Shown in pieces: positions 28,214 through 37,592 of a stretch of DNA of 61,215 nt. The stretch's first letter is position 1. Each line of letters starts with the position of its first letter. Made by a program: the position numbers and the translations under genes. This DNA is from Anaerolineaceae bacterium (GTDB lineage: Bacteria; Chloroflexota; Anaerolineae; Anaerolineales; Anaerolineaceae), in the NCBI GenBank assembly GCA_002702705.1, contig PABH01000025.1:1-61215 (forward strand), in the 5' to 3' direction. The notes below the pieces were generated by a model. It was not told the DNA's origin. It was given only the letters and a program-made list of their open reading frames with translations, and made no database searches.

Positions 28214-29272
28214 CTATCCTTTGAGTAGAACTCCAGCCCTATCAATGTAAATTTCGTAATTTTGCAATCGCAGTGATGGGCGATCACGCCAAGCAAAAGG
28301 TTTCTGGGAATTTGTATTTTGCAACAGGTTAATATAACGAGCTGCCCAGTATAAAAATAATGTCACCAAATAAGAGATAATAATCTTGTCAAAATTTTTG
28401 TTTGGATAAAAAGGTTTGGAATAACCAATTGCCCAAAAAATATCTTCTAAAGATAAATCAACATACGATGGATGCGCCAATAAGCTAACAAGATCAAATA
28501 GTGGGTCACCCCAACCACTATATTCCCAATCCACAGATATAAGCTTTTCACCTTGTCGAATAAAATTAGTAAAATTTCCATCACCGCGACACAAGCTGGT
28601 TTTTTGATTTGTTTCAGAAAATTCCAAATTTTCTTCCATTTTTAATAAAAGAGATTTTAATTCTTCAGGAAGTAACTCAAGTCGCACATTTTTTAATTGG
28701 CTTTTAATTAACGCTAAACAATTGCTCCTGGTATTGGTGTTTCTGTCAGCTTTAGGAAGATATGCGGTTTTTTTAGTGGGTATGATGGCATGGATATCCT
28801 GGTAATGATGGAGAATCTTCTTCCACTCAGTTTGATTTTTTGGCGGATTAGTTAATACTTCTCCTTCAATCCAGGTTTCTATTAATACCGCATATTGGTT
28901 GTTAATTATTTTAAAAAAAACAGGATACGGAGATAAATTTAGCTTTCGATTACTCAAAAAATCTAGCACCAAAAACTCACGTTCCAAACGATTACTCAAA
29001 TTTGATGACGTAATTTTTGCCAAATATTTATTCTGATTCTGTTCAATTTTATATACCTGGTGGTTAGTGCCTTGGTTAATTCTGAGAATTTGATTATTGG
29101 TTTGAGCGTTTTTCGGATCATTTATTATATATTTAACAGTTTGAAGTATTGATTCTGCATTCGACGGATACCTTTTTTTAATAATGGGTTCAACAATGGT
29201 TTTTTGATGAATCCATCTCTTAACCCTACCAGGAAATTTATTAATATTTTGGACAATCCTGATCTCACTCAT
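28214..29272 (-). CDS. APH/choline-kinase-fold phosphotransferase
   Basis: 352 residues with an aminoglycoside phosphotransferase-like fold. ATP-binding lysines are suggested by KYLAKITSS. The catalytic loop reads CRGDGNFTNFI (Asp as the base and Asn for Mg) and the metal Asp follows in ISVDWEYSGWGDPLFD. In glycan clusters such proteins phosphorylate sugars, choline or ethanolamine-type decorations rather than drugs. The start overlaps the methyltransferase gene by 8 bases. The substrate is unknown; no partner cytidylyltransferase for choline is seen. Confidence 0.75.
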   Translation of the reverse strand: MSEIRIVQNINKFPGRVKRWIHQKTIVEPIIKKRYPSNAESILQTVKYIINDPKNAQTNNQILRINQGTNHQVYKIEQNQNKYLAKITSSNLSNRLEREFLVLDFLSNRKLNLSPYPVFFKIINNQYAVLIETWIEGEVLTNPPKNQTEWKKILHHYQDIHAIIPTKKTAYLPKADRNTNTRSNCLALIKSQLKNVRLELLPEELKSLLLKMEENLEFSETNQKTSLCRGDGNFTNFIRQGEKLISVDWEYSGWGDPLFDLVSLLAHPSYVDLSLEDIFWAIGYSKPFYPNKNFDKIIISYLVTLFLYWAARYINLLQNTNSQKPFAWRDRPSLRLQNYEIYIDRAGVLLKG

Positions 29273-30491
29273 TAACTAAAATTAATCTTGGATTTAAACC
29301 CAAATCGGCTAAGTTTTGAGAAACTTCTTTTTGATAAATTGGGTTCATCAGAAGAACAATATCTGGTTGATATTCCTGTAAAAATTCCGGCAAAACCACC
29401 TGTTGGCCACTGCCTGCGAGGTAAGTGCCGTTTTTGTATGGATTAATATCAACTACAAATTCGATGAGGGAGTACGGAATATTCAGTGTGGTAAGAAATG
29501 AAACAGTTTTTGAGCTGCCACCCCAAACAACGATCTTTTTACCATTTTTCCTCAACAGGTTAATTTTCTCTACCCATTGATTTATGGTAAGGTTTACAGT
29601 TTTTGAAAAATTGTCAACCAGGTTTTTTATTGTGGAACTTCTCAGCCCTATTGAATTTGATGTTCCCAAAAGAAGGGGAGAGGCTTCAATCATCAAATAT
29701 TGGTCATCATAACCAGTCCATACGTTTTTTACATCAAACCCAGTTAAGTGAAATAAATTCACTATCGAATCCGCACTGAAATAAGAACAATGTTCGTAAA
29801 AAATATCCCAAAAAGCACATTCTTCTAATATACGCGTTACTTCAGGTACCTGAAAAAAAACCTTAGCATCCTTTCGATTACCGATCGTCTCTCGAACCAT
29901 GGATAAAAATTCATTTGTTTGGGGAATATGCTCCAACGTCATTTTACATATATATAATGATGCATCCAGATCTGCATATTTTTTTGAATACCAATCGGCA
30001 ATATATTCAACTTCTCCCTGTTTAATTTCAGGTTTTCTGTCAGGAAGAAAGGTTGGGTCAATTCCAATGCCGTAATTTTGTCCCATCTCACACAACAAAG
30101 CGATAAACTCACCTTTTCCACAGCCAATCTCAACAATTTTTTTTCCGCGCAAATCATATTTATCAATTAGATAGTTTGCCAACCGATTGTGAAATTTGGT
30201 AAAAGTGCCTGAAAAACCTTGGGTCTCTTCATAACGGCTAGAATATTCAATCAGATCCTTTTGAAAAGAAATATTCGTTATAAAGCCACAATTTTCACAA
30301 AACGCCAAGTTTACATCACCTTTTAGAAAAGATAAGGCTTCATCACGTGATTTTAATAACAGCACACTGTTTATGGGTACTGCCGGCACAGAGTAAAATA
30401 AACTTAATGTCGGATTAAAACAATTTGGACAGGATTGGTAAACAAGGGATAATTTGTCTTTGTTGATTTGTTCTAAAAAATTTTTATCCAT
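29265..30491 (-). CDS. Zinc-ribbon class I SAM methyltransferase
   Basis: 408 residues with the three-part layout of NDP-sugar C-methyltransferases: an N-terminal zinc ribbon (CPNCF at 19-22 and CENCG), a central SAM-binding domain (IVEIGCGKGEFIALLCEMG), and a C-terminal domain with VVWGGSSKTVSFL. Related TylC3-like enzymes methylate the C-3 of NDP-4-keto sugars. It is one of three similar proteins in the locus, with the others at 30,526 and 37,593. Whether it keeps methyltransferase activity on sugars is inferred from family knowledge. Confidence 0.82.
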   Translation of the reverse strand: MDKNFLEQINKDKLSLVYQSCPNCFNPTLSLFYSVPAVPINSVLLLKSRDEALSFLKGDVNLAFCENCGFITNISFQKDLIEYSSRYEETQGFSGTFTKFHNRLANYLIDKYDLRGKKIVEIGCGKGEFIALLCEMGQNYGIGIDPTFLPDRKPEIKQGEVEYIADWYSKKYADLDASLYICKMTLEHIPQTNEFLSMVRETIGNRKDAKVFFQVPEVTRILEECAFWDIFYEHCSYFSADSIVNLFHLTGFDVKNVWTGYDDQYLMIEASPLLLGTSNSIGLRSSTIKNLVDNFSKTVNLTINQWVEKINLLRKNGKKIVVWGGSSKTVSFLTTLNIPYSLIEFVVDINPYKNGTYLAGSGQQVVLPEFLQEYQPDIVLLMNPIYQKEVSQNLADLGLNPRLILVNE

Positions 30492-30525
30492 TCAACACTT
30501 TTCTTGTTTCTATTAGTTGAGATTA

Positions 30526-31755
30526 TTAAACTGTATGCAGTACAGGTATCGGAATAATGAATTTTCCACCCAGATCCCGATACTGGATCTGTTGACTTAA
30601 TATCTCTTCAGAAAAATTCCATGTTAGTAAAAGAACATAATCCGGTTTTTTCTCTAATAACACCCTTGGATCCATAATAGGTATCTTTGTTCCTGGTGTA
30701 AATAAACCTTGTTTCACGGTACTTCGATCAACCACAAAATCCAGCGTTTCCGAACCAATTCCAAATGTGTTTAATAAAGTAGAACCTTTAGCTGAGGCAC
30801 CATAAGCGGCTAATTTTTTTCCTGATGTTTTTAATTCAATTAAGTAACTCTTTAACTCGGTTTGAAGCTGGGTTACCTTTTCACCAAACTGAGCATAAAA
30901 CTTTAGTTGATCTACTCCCCAATCTGCTTCTTCTTTTTGAAGACGCTTTACATTATGAGAAATTTCGTGCTGCCCGTTATCCAATCCAACAAAGATACGT
31001 AAGCTGCCACCATGTATTGGTAAACGCTCTACATCCACAATATTCATGCCATGACGATTAAAAAGTGCTTTCACCGAAAAAAGAGAATAATAACAAAGAT
31101 GCTCATGATATATCGTATCAAACTCAACTCCATCAATCATATCTTTTACATAAGGGAATTCAATAATACCAATCCCATCTGGCTTGAGTAAAGTTCTCAT
31201 TCCCGCAACAACGCCATTAAGATCTGCGACATGAGCCAAGACATTATTAGCATGAAACACATCCGCTTGTTGACCATTCTCTTTTAGCTGATTTGCCACA
31301 TCTTGATTAAAAAATTCACACACAGTCGGAATACCATTCGCTCGAGCATGCACAGCAATATTTTGAGCTGGTTCAATGCCCAAAACCGGAATCCCCGCAT
31401 TTTTATAAAATTGTAAAAGGTAACCATCATTGCTGGCTATTTCAACAACCAAACTTTCCTGGTCTAAACCACTCCTTAGAATTGTACGGTTTACAATCTC
31501 TTGAGCATTTTTTACCACGGTATCGGAAAATGAAGAAAAATACACATAATTTCGAAATAATATTTCTGGATCCACCGTTTCAGTGATCTGAACTAACGCA
31601 CAATTCTCACAAAAAACAAGTTCTAAAGGATATCCTTGCTGCTGATTTCTTAACTCATCTTCCCGCAGTAAGGAATTAGCTAATGGCGTTTCCCCTAAAT
31701 TTAAAATCATTGATAATTCTGAAGACCCACAAGATCTACAACCTAAAATTTTCAT
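30526..31755 (-). CDS. NDP-sugar C-methyltransferase
   Basis: 409 residues. CRSCGSSELSMILNLGETPLANSLL is the typical zinc-ribbon start of sugar C-methyltransferases (cut here for length: CRSCG, LGETPLAN, CENCALVQ). The SAM domain carries VEIASNDGYLLQFY and FPYVKDMI, and the C-terminal domain AAYGASAKGSTLLN and TWNFSEEIL. Good SD (AAAGGGAGAG). Upstream lies the cytidylyltransferase gene, so CDP-activated deoxyhexose is a plausible substrate. Compared with the two other copies it is the most canonical. Confidence 0.88.
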   Translation of the reverse strand: MKILGCRSCGSSELSMILNLGETPLANSLLREDELRNQQQGYPLELVFCENCALVQITETVDPEILFRNYVYFSSFSDTVVKNAQEIVNRTILRSGLDQESLVVEIASNDGYLLQFYKNAGIPVLGIEPAQNIAVHARANGIPTVCEFFNQDVANQLKENGQQADVFHANNVLAHVADLNGVVAGMRTLLKPDGIGIIEFPYVKDMIDGVEFDTIYHEHLCYYSLFSVKALFNRHGMNIVDVERLPIHGGSLRIFVGLDNGQHEISHNVKRLQKEEADWGVDQLKFYAQFGEKVTQLQTELKSYLIELKTSGKKLAAYGASAKGSTLLNTFGIGSETLDFVVDRSTVKQGLFTPGTKIPIMDPRVLLEKKPDYVLLLTWNFSEEILSQQIQYRDLGGKFIIPIPVLHTV

Positions 31756-31797
31756 AATCTCTCCCTTTTTGGACTTATCGGTTCATAAAATAAATTG

Positions 31798-32565
31798 TTA
31801 CCAGTTTCGCCAAGGTGCATTTCCCTCTGTATACAACTTATCAAGATATTGTTTGTCTTTTAAAGTATCCATACACTGCCAAAATCCTTCATGCCGATAG
31901 GCTGATAATTGTTGTTTTTTTGTTAATTTTTCCAATCCATCTCGTTCCAATATACTGGTATCACCATCCAAGAATCCAAATAATTCCGGTTCACACACCA
32001 TAAACCCCCCGTTAATCCACGCATCTCCATTCAATGGTTTTTCTGAAAAATTCATAACCCAAGAACCCTGAAAATCCAATTCCCCAAAACGAGAAGGTGG
32101 TCTGACGGCAGTAATGGTGACGAAGCTGTTTTGCTTCTGATGAAAACCATACAAATCCCTGATATTAACATTGGATACACCGTCCCCATACGTCACCATG
32201 AAGGTTTGATTTCCGATCCAGGGTTGAAGTCGCTTTATTCTGCCACCAGTCATGGTGTTTAATCCTGTATCAACGAGTTGAACAAGCCAATCATCTCTTT
32301 CGGGCTGCAGTGAAAGCACTTCACTTGACTTAAAATCGACTGAAATGGCTCCATTCATCCGGGTATAATCTAAAAAATATTTTTTGATTATTTCTGCTTT
32401 ATAACCAAGCGCAATCACAAATTCTTTATAACCAAATGAAGCATAATATTTCATAATATGCCATAAGATAGGGCGGTCACCGATCTCAACCATCGGTTTT
32501 GGTTTTATTTTTGTCTCTTCTGATAATCGCGTTCCAAATCCTCCCGCTAAAATTACGACTTTCAT
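31798..32565 (-). CDS. rfbF: Glucose-1-phosphate cytidylyltransferase (RfbF-like)
   Basis: 255 residues, normal family length. MKVVILAGGFGTRLSEET, KPKPMVEIGDRPILWHIMK and the TYGDGVSNVN metal site match RfbF, which makes CDP-glucose from CTP and glucose 1-phosphate. This starts the CDP-3,6-dideoxyhexose route. A matching CDP-glucose 4,6-dehydratase (RfbG) is not seen in the window. A second similar gene is at 45,448. SD AGGAGA precedes the ATG. Confidence 0.9.
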   Translation of the reverse strand: MKVVILAGGFGTRLSEETKIKPKPMVEIGDRPILWHIMKYYASFGYKEFVIALGYKAEIIKKYFLDYTRMNGAISVDFKSSEVLSLQPERDDWLVQLVDTGLNTMTGGRIKRLQPWIGNQTFMVTYGDGVSNVNIRDLYGFHQKQNSFVTITAVRPPSRFGELDFQGSWVMNFSEKPLNGDAWINGGFMVCEPELFGFLDGDTSILERDGLEKLTKKQQLSAYRHEGFWQCMDTLKDKQYLDKLYTEGNAPWRNW

Positions 32566-32589
32566 ACCAATCTCCTACCTCATTTCTGC

Positions 32590-34416
32590 TTAGAAATATT
32601 GTTGTAGAAATAATTCAAGTGTCATCAATGTATTAATTTGTTTCGTGAAATTCGTTTCCGCATTCATATGCTGTTGCACCAGGTTCTTAACATAATCGGG
32701 TTTAACAAATTCGTACAACATTGCAGTTTGATTTAACAAAATCGATTCAATCCATTTTCGATTAGGAGAATGGCGGGTTAAGGCATGCAAATCCGAAAAT
32801 GTTGAAGATGGTCTCGCAATAAATTTTTTATCCAATAATTTATATCGAACAAGACGAACTTTGACTCTTCTAGCACTCTTCTGCACAAATTTTTGGAAGT
32901 GTGATTCGTTATACAAATGACCACCTTCTATATAAGCCATCGACTTATTGTATTTCTCAAGCAGCGCTTTTTGGATTAACCTATCCCGTCGGTATTGAAT
33001 AGGTAAAGACGTGGCATACAGGATTAAATCCCGATCAAAATAAGGCTCACTAAATTCCAGCACATGATTTATTAGATATAACCCCTGCAATGTACGATTC
33101 ATTTGCACCGTATTAAACCAATAGGCATCAATCGCTTGATCTGCGTTTATAGGATCATAGAACTTTAACAAATCAAAAAGTTTCTGTCTGGGGTAGTCTT
33201 GAATTTTTTGAATATTTTCTGTGAATAACTTTGGCCATACTTCTTCCTTAAAAAATGTATTGCGAAAATGATAATAGGTTTCATAAGGTTGGTTCGGGAT
33301 AATATCTGTGGATTTTGAATAATAATCACTCACTGAGGAAAAAAGATACTCCCCCCCATTTCCCAACATCATTACATCAACCCAATCTCTCATTTGTTGT
33401 AAAAAAAGCCCGTGTGACAAAAAACAATCTACCCGGCCTTCACATCGATCAAGAACAGCAGCTGCGTTTTCTTTAATATAATTACCTTTTAATGTAAAGG
33501 AATAATGAGGATAGTCTACCAAATTTGATAATTTTTTTGCCCGCTCTTTATCTCTACTACCTTTTTGTCCATAAGTAAAAGTAGGTACCCGGAGATTAAG
33601 ATGACTGCAAGCTGCCAACAAAACCCGGGTATCCATACCGCCACTTAATGTGAGTCCCATTTTTGCTCCTGATTTAAAACGAGCTAATAAGGATTTTTCT
33701 AACAAATAAGAGGCATTTTTTATGTGTTCTTCTTCCGTTAATGAACTAGGCTGTGGGTTAAATCGCACCATGAAACCTTCACGAATTTCCAGTTTGCCTT
33801 TTTGATAAACCAAAATCATACCTGCGGGCAATCGTAAAATGTTATTAAACAACGTAATTTCACCTTGCGGCAGTCCAAAACCTAGTAAATCAATCACTGC
33901 TCGATTGTCGACCTTACGTGGAGTCCAATTTAAGGCAAGTAAAGCTTTGATCTCTGAAGAAAAACAAAACCGATTTCCGGAAATAGAATAAAACAAAGGA
34001 CGCAAACCAGCATAACCACATGCCAAGACAAGTTTTTTCTGATCAATCTCCCATATTGCAATGGCAAACGAGCCATTTAATAACTCGAAAACTTTAAAGC
34101 CTATTTGTTCATATAAAATCAATATGATTTCATTAACCGATATTGGAGTTTCAGAAGAATTTTTTGAAACCTTAGCTTGTAATTCATCCTGGTTAACAAT
34201 CTCCCCAATGAGAAAGATTATTCTACTTTTTTTGATTATTGGCTGCACATCTGTTTGAAATATGCCCAGATCTATCCTGCCCAAACCCACTCCCGTTGAT
34301 TGATCAACCCATTGCTCATCAATCTCTGACCACTCAGATTTAAGCATCTCTTTCATTGAATCTGCTTGGTTTTTAATTTCTAAATCTGGAGCAATCACTC
34401 CATATAATCCTGGCAT
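32590..34416 (-). CDS. Asparagine-synthetase-like protein lacking the Cys2 nucleophile
   Basis: 608 residues with the two-domain AsnB layout: an N-terminal class II glutaminase fold (1-190) and a C-terminal ATP-pyrophosphatase domain with the PP-loop LSGGMDTR at 257-264. The glutaminase nucleophile normally at position 2 is missing: the protein begins Met-Pro-Gly-Leu-Tyr-Gly, so glutamine cannot be hydrolysed in the usual way. ATP-dependent adenylation of a carboxylate may persist with another amine or ammonia. A tandem paralogue follows upstream (34,437) with the same change. In a glycan locus it may amidate a uronic acid or amino-acid decoration (inference). The start codon is well fixed by homology with the second copy. 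Confidence 0.85.
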   Translation of the reverse strand: MPGLYGVIAPDLEIKNQADSMKEMLKSEWSEIDEQWVDQSTGVGLGRIDLGIFQTDVQPIIKKSRIIFLIGEIVNQDELQAKVSKNSSETPISVNEIILILYEQIGFKVFELLNGSFAIAIWEIDQKKLVLACGYAGLRPLFYSISGNRFCFSSEIKALLALNWTPRKVDNRAVIDLLGFGLPQGEITLFNNILRLPAGMILVYQKGKLEIREGFMVRFNPQPSSLTEEEHIKNASYLLEKSLLARFKSGAKMGLTLSGGMDTRVLLAACSHLNLRVPTFTYGQKGSRDKERAKKLSNLVDYPHYSFTLKGNYIKENAAAVLDRCEGRVDCFLSHGLFLQQMRDWVDVMMLGNGGEYLFSSVSDYYSKSTDIIPNQPYETYYHFRNTFFKEEVWPKLFTENIQKIQDYPRQKLFDLLKFYDPINADQAIDAYWFNTVQMNRTLQGLYLINHVLEFSEPYFDRDLILYATSLPIQYRRDRLIQKALLEKYNKSMAYIEGGHLYNESHFQKFVQKSARRVKVRLVRYKLLDKKFIARPSSTFSDLHALTRHSPNRKWIESILLNQTAMLYEFVKPDYVKNLVQQHMNAETNFTKQINTLMTLELFLQQYF

Positions 34417-34436
34417 AAGTTTTCTCTCAAATCATT

Positions 34437-36347
34437 CTATAAAACAAAATTTTGGTTTTCAATCGATATTGGGGAAATATTTTTCTCCAAGTTATTAAGA
34501 ATGTAAACTTCAGAAGAATCGCCTAATATATTTTTGAGATACATTTCCACAGTTAAGATAACGCCCAACTCTTTAGTGCGGTTTAACTCACCACGGGTGT
34601 GCTGTTCAATTAATTGTTTTAAAATTTCAGGACGAAAAATATCACCCAAAATTACATTACCCCTTAATAATGTCTTTTCCAACCATAAACGGTATGGATT
34701 CTTACGTAACAATTGGTGCATGTCATTATATGTAGAAGATGGAGGTCTAAGTTGGGTAGGAGAAATCAATCCAAGTTTTAATTCTGCTCGTTGACTTAAT
34801 TTTGATATTTTCTTTTTGATTTTTTCCCATAAGAAAGGCTTTGCAATTGGACCACCATCGATTTCTGCAAGTAATGGAGAAATATGGGAAATTGCCAACT
34901 TTTCCAATTTTCTATTCCATCGCATTGAAAGCGGCAGATTTAAAACAAATTCGATAAATTCCGTGTCATAAAATGGTATCGTATACTCCATTTTATGAGA
35001 AATCATTGGCAAACTCGCACCAAAATAATTTGCATAGGTCTGTACAATAAAACTATCAATATGATTATCATCTGTGTCAGCTTGAATTCGGCTGTATTCG
35101 TTTATGAAATTCTGGTAAACTGAGTCACTTAATTTCTCATACCATTTGGTGGTAAACCATTTTTTCCAATCAACTTGGTAAATAAATTCATTCTGGGTTT
35201 TAAAAACTGTTTCGGGAATATTTTTTGATTCTTTGTATTCTGAATGTTTGGATCCTGAAGCCCATAAAAATTGATCCAAACCATTTGCCATTGAAATCAC
35301 TGGATAACGTGCAGCCACTTCCGTAAGGATCATACCATGACAATTTAAAACATTAAATAGTCCGTCTACCCGATCAATCATCACTCTGGCATATTTTTGC
35401 AAATAATCATCCTTTAAAAGTAATGAACGATGCGGAAGATTTAATGCAGTGGCGACTTTTTTTCCTCGCGCTAAATCTCTTGAACCCTTTTGTCCATAGG
35501 TAATGGTGTCAATTTCCGGGTTCTCCTTTACTGCTAAAGCAGTTAATAATCTCGAATCCAACCCCCCACTTAATCCGATACAGGTTTGTGGATATTTGAT
35601 TCTTTTTCTGACAGCCAACCCGGATAAACGAATAAATTCTTCTAAATATTCTGATTCAGACAACTCTTTCTCCGGTTGACGGTATAAAACCGGCCACCGA
35701 TTTTCTATCAATGCAGAATCACGGTAGTACATTAATGAACAACCAAAAGGAATTTTATTAACCCATTGTAAAAAGGTCCGGTCATAATTTAGCTGCTCAA
35801 TTGCCAAATATTCCATGACAGATTCCAGATTAATACTTTTGGGAACAAATTCTAGCGCCAATAGACCTTTAATTTCACTGGCAAAAGCTAATCCGCCATT
35901 CACTTCCGCATAATAAAGCGCTCTTTGACCAAACCGATCTGGAATTAATGTCAATTTTTGATTTAATTCATCCCAAATTGCAACAGCATGGGAACCATTG
36001 ATTTTGGGAATGATGTCGATCCCATGTTGGAGATATTGCATCAAAACCAAACCGACTTTACCCAGGTTGTCAACACTTAATCCGGTATACTTTAAACCCC
36101 GGCGGATTTTTTCTTCGTCCACAACTTCCCCCCAAAGAAGCATCTTAATTTCGGAATTTACACTGACCGGTTGTTCTTCCTGGATAAGGTAATGAAATCC
36201 AGTATAACCCAGTCCCACCCTACCATGCATATCATACCAAATATTTGTTTTCATCAAATCACTGGAGCCCATTCGATTTGCCATCTTAACCATATCTTTC
36301 TTAATATCTTTTCCCCTATAATTCACAAAGCCAAAAATCCCCGGCAT
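34437..36347 (-). CDS. Asparagine-synthetase-like protein lacking the Cys2 nucleophile (second copy)
   Basis: 636 residues, paralogous to the next gene downstream: both share (L/I)-Y/F-G opening, LLNG/INGSHA, SEIKGLLAL, LSGGLDSR (259-266) and TYGQKGSRD. The N-terminus again reads Met-Pro-Gly, not Met-Cys-Gly. SD AGGGG precedes ATG 36347, so no upstream Cys-bearing start is favoured. The extra C-terminal stretch (SSEVYILNNL...) is absent from the shorter copy. The two could form a heteromer. Function in the locus is unknown. Confidence 0.85.
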   Translation of the reverse strand: MPGIFGFVNYRGKDIKKDMVKMANRMGSSDLMKTNIWYDMHGRVGLGYTGFHYLIQEEQPVSVNSEIKMLLWGEVVDEEKIRRGLKYTGLSVDNLGKVGLVLMQYLQHGIDIIPKINGSHAVAIWDELNQKLTLIPDRFGQRALYYAEVNGGLAFASEIKGLLALEFVPKSINLESVMEYLAIEQLNYDRTFLQWVNKIPFGCSLMYYRDSALIENRWPVLYRQPEKELSESEYLEEFIRLSGLAVRKRIKYPQTCIGLSGGLDSRLLTALAVKENPEIDTITYGQKGSRDLARGKKVATALNLPHRSLLLKDDYLQKYARVMIDRVDGLFNVLNCHGMILTEVAARYPVISMANGLDQFLWASGSKHSEYKESKNIPETVFKTQNEFIYQVDWKKWFTTKWYEKLSDSVYQNFINEYSRIQADTDDNHIDSFIVQTYANYFGASLPMISHKMEYTIPFYDTEFIEFVLNLPLSMRWNRKLEKLAISHISPLLAEIDGGPIAKPFLWEKIKKKISKLSQRAELKLGLISPTQLRPPSSTYNDMHQLLRKNPYRLWLEKTLLRGNVILGDIFRPEILKQLIEQHTRGELNRTKELGVILTVEMYLKNILGDSSEVYILNNLEKNISPISIENQNFVL

Positions 36348-36363
36348 ATCTTACCCCTACTCC

Positions 36364-37521
36364 TCATTTTTCGGTTGAATAAATAGAATCGAACTCTTTT
36401 CCTTTATAAGTTACAAATTGAGACAAAAAACAGTGATCTCTTAACCAATCCATAGCGGTTTTTGATTTATTAGGTACCCAAAAAAGCCAATCCGTTGTTA
36501 ACCATGGATCAATCATGGGGCTAAAACCCCAACGTTTCTTGTGAATATAAACACCATCATTTTCAATCGGCCGGACCCCGCCCATATTAACTATGGAAAA
36601 TCCATGATCATAAGCATATTCCATAGAAAAAATATATAATGATGAAAGAATACCCATTTTGCATAGATTTTCATCCCCATCAAGAATTCCATTGATCCAA
36701 CCGTATATGGTCCCTTTGCAAGGTAAGATCAATATTCCAGCCAACTTTTCACCACTTGGATTACAGGAAAACAATATGGTGCCGCAAGTATTTCTTGATA
36801 AGACATATTCCAAAGAAGCGGTTTCAGCACAACTTTGAAACCGGTTTTTTACCATTGGAATATACATGCGGTTATAAAATAATTTAAAATCCTCAACTTT
36901 ATTGCTGTAATACGGCACAAAACCAGCCCGTTTTACTTTTGAATAGTTTGACCGATTGTTTTTCTTATAATCTTGTGCCCAAATTTCCTTGTCACAAAAT
37001 TTTTCCCTGTCGATCTTGTAAACCATATTTACCCAACGAGGTGTTCTAAGCCAATTACCAGAGGGGGGTGTCCATTTATCGGTTATATTCCTCTCAAAAA
37101 TAATAAGGTCAGCCCATAATTTATATTGATTTACAATATCGTTTATAGTAGAAGCCCCCACCCTTTCACACCGGTTGTTTGCTGGATTTGAATCCGGAAA
37201 AAATGTCTGTCGAAAATAACTAGTCGAACAATCGTCACCAATATATAAAACATTAAACTTATCATCACCTAAGCCTGAATTTCCAGACATCATTTCAACT
37301 GAATATTCTAAGTTGTTTAAATATTTTCTGTAAACAGCGCGGAAATTTTTTGTTAGGGAAACTAATGCATCACTGGCAGCAGGGTGAGAAATTTCCAATT
37401 CTTGTTTAAGATTTTCATCTGTCCATTTAGTTAGAAAATGTTCTGTTTTTCTTCTTGTCCGCCCCGTATAACCATAAGCTTTCGATATTAATGAACGCTT
37501 TTCTATTTTAAATTCATTCAT
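36364..37521 (-). CDS. GNAT/FemAB-like acyl- or aminoacyltransferase
   Basis: 385 residues. The C-terminal half (about 170-370) looks like a GNAT_6/FemAB-type domain: KKNNRSNYSKVKRAG, MYIPMVKNRF, LAGILILPCKGTIYGWINGI, and SIVNMGGVRPIENDGVYIHKKRWG. Such proteins transfer acyl or aminoacyl groups to glycans or peptidoglycan. The N-terminal half (LYIGDDCSTSYFRQ) is not recognised. It lies 17 bases before the longer Cys-less AsnB-like gene, suggesting a shared decoration step. Confident only at the fold level. Confidence 0.6.
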   Translation of the reverse strand: MNEFKIEKRSLISKAYGYTGRTRRKTEHFLTKWTDENLKQELEISHPAASDALVSLTKNFRAVYRKYLNNLEYSVEMMSGNSGLGDDKFNVLYIGDDCSTSYFRQTFFPDSNPANNRCERVGASTINDIVNQYKLWADLIIFERNITDKWTPPSGNWLRTPRWVNMVYKIDREKFCDKEIWAQDYKKNNRSNYSKVKRAGFVPYYSNKVEDFKLFYNRMYIPMVKNRFQSCAETASLEYVLSRNTCGTILFSCNPSGEKLAGILILPCKGTIYGWINGILDGDENLCKMGILSSLYIFSMEYAYDHGFSIVNMGGVRPIENDGVYIHKKRWGFSPMIDPWLTTDWLFWVPNKSKTAMDWLRDHCFLSQFVTYKGKEFDSIYSTEK

Positions 37522-37592
37522 TGTTTTATATTCCCCTAATATTTATAAAAAAGATTTAAATTTAAGATATGCATATATATTTTTTAGCAAAT

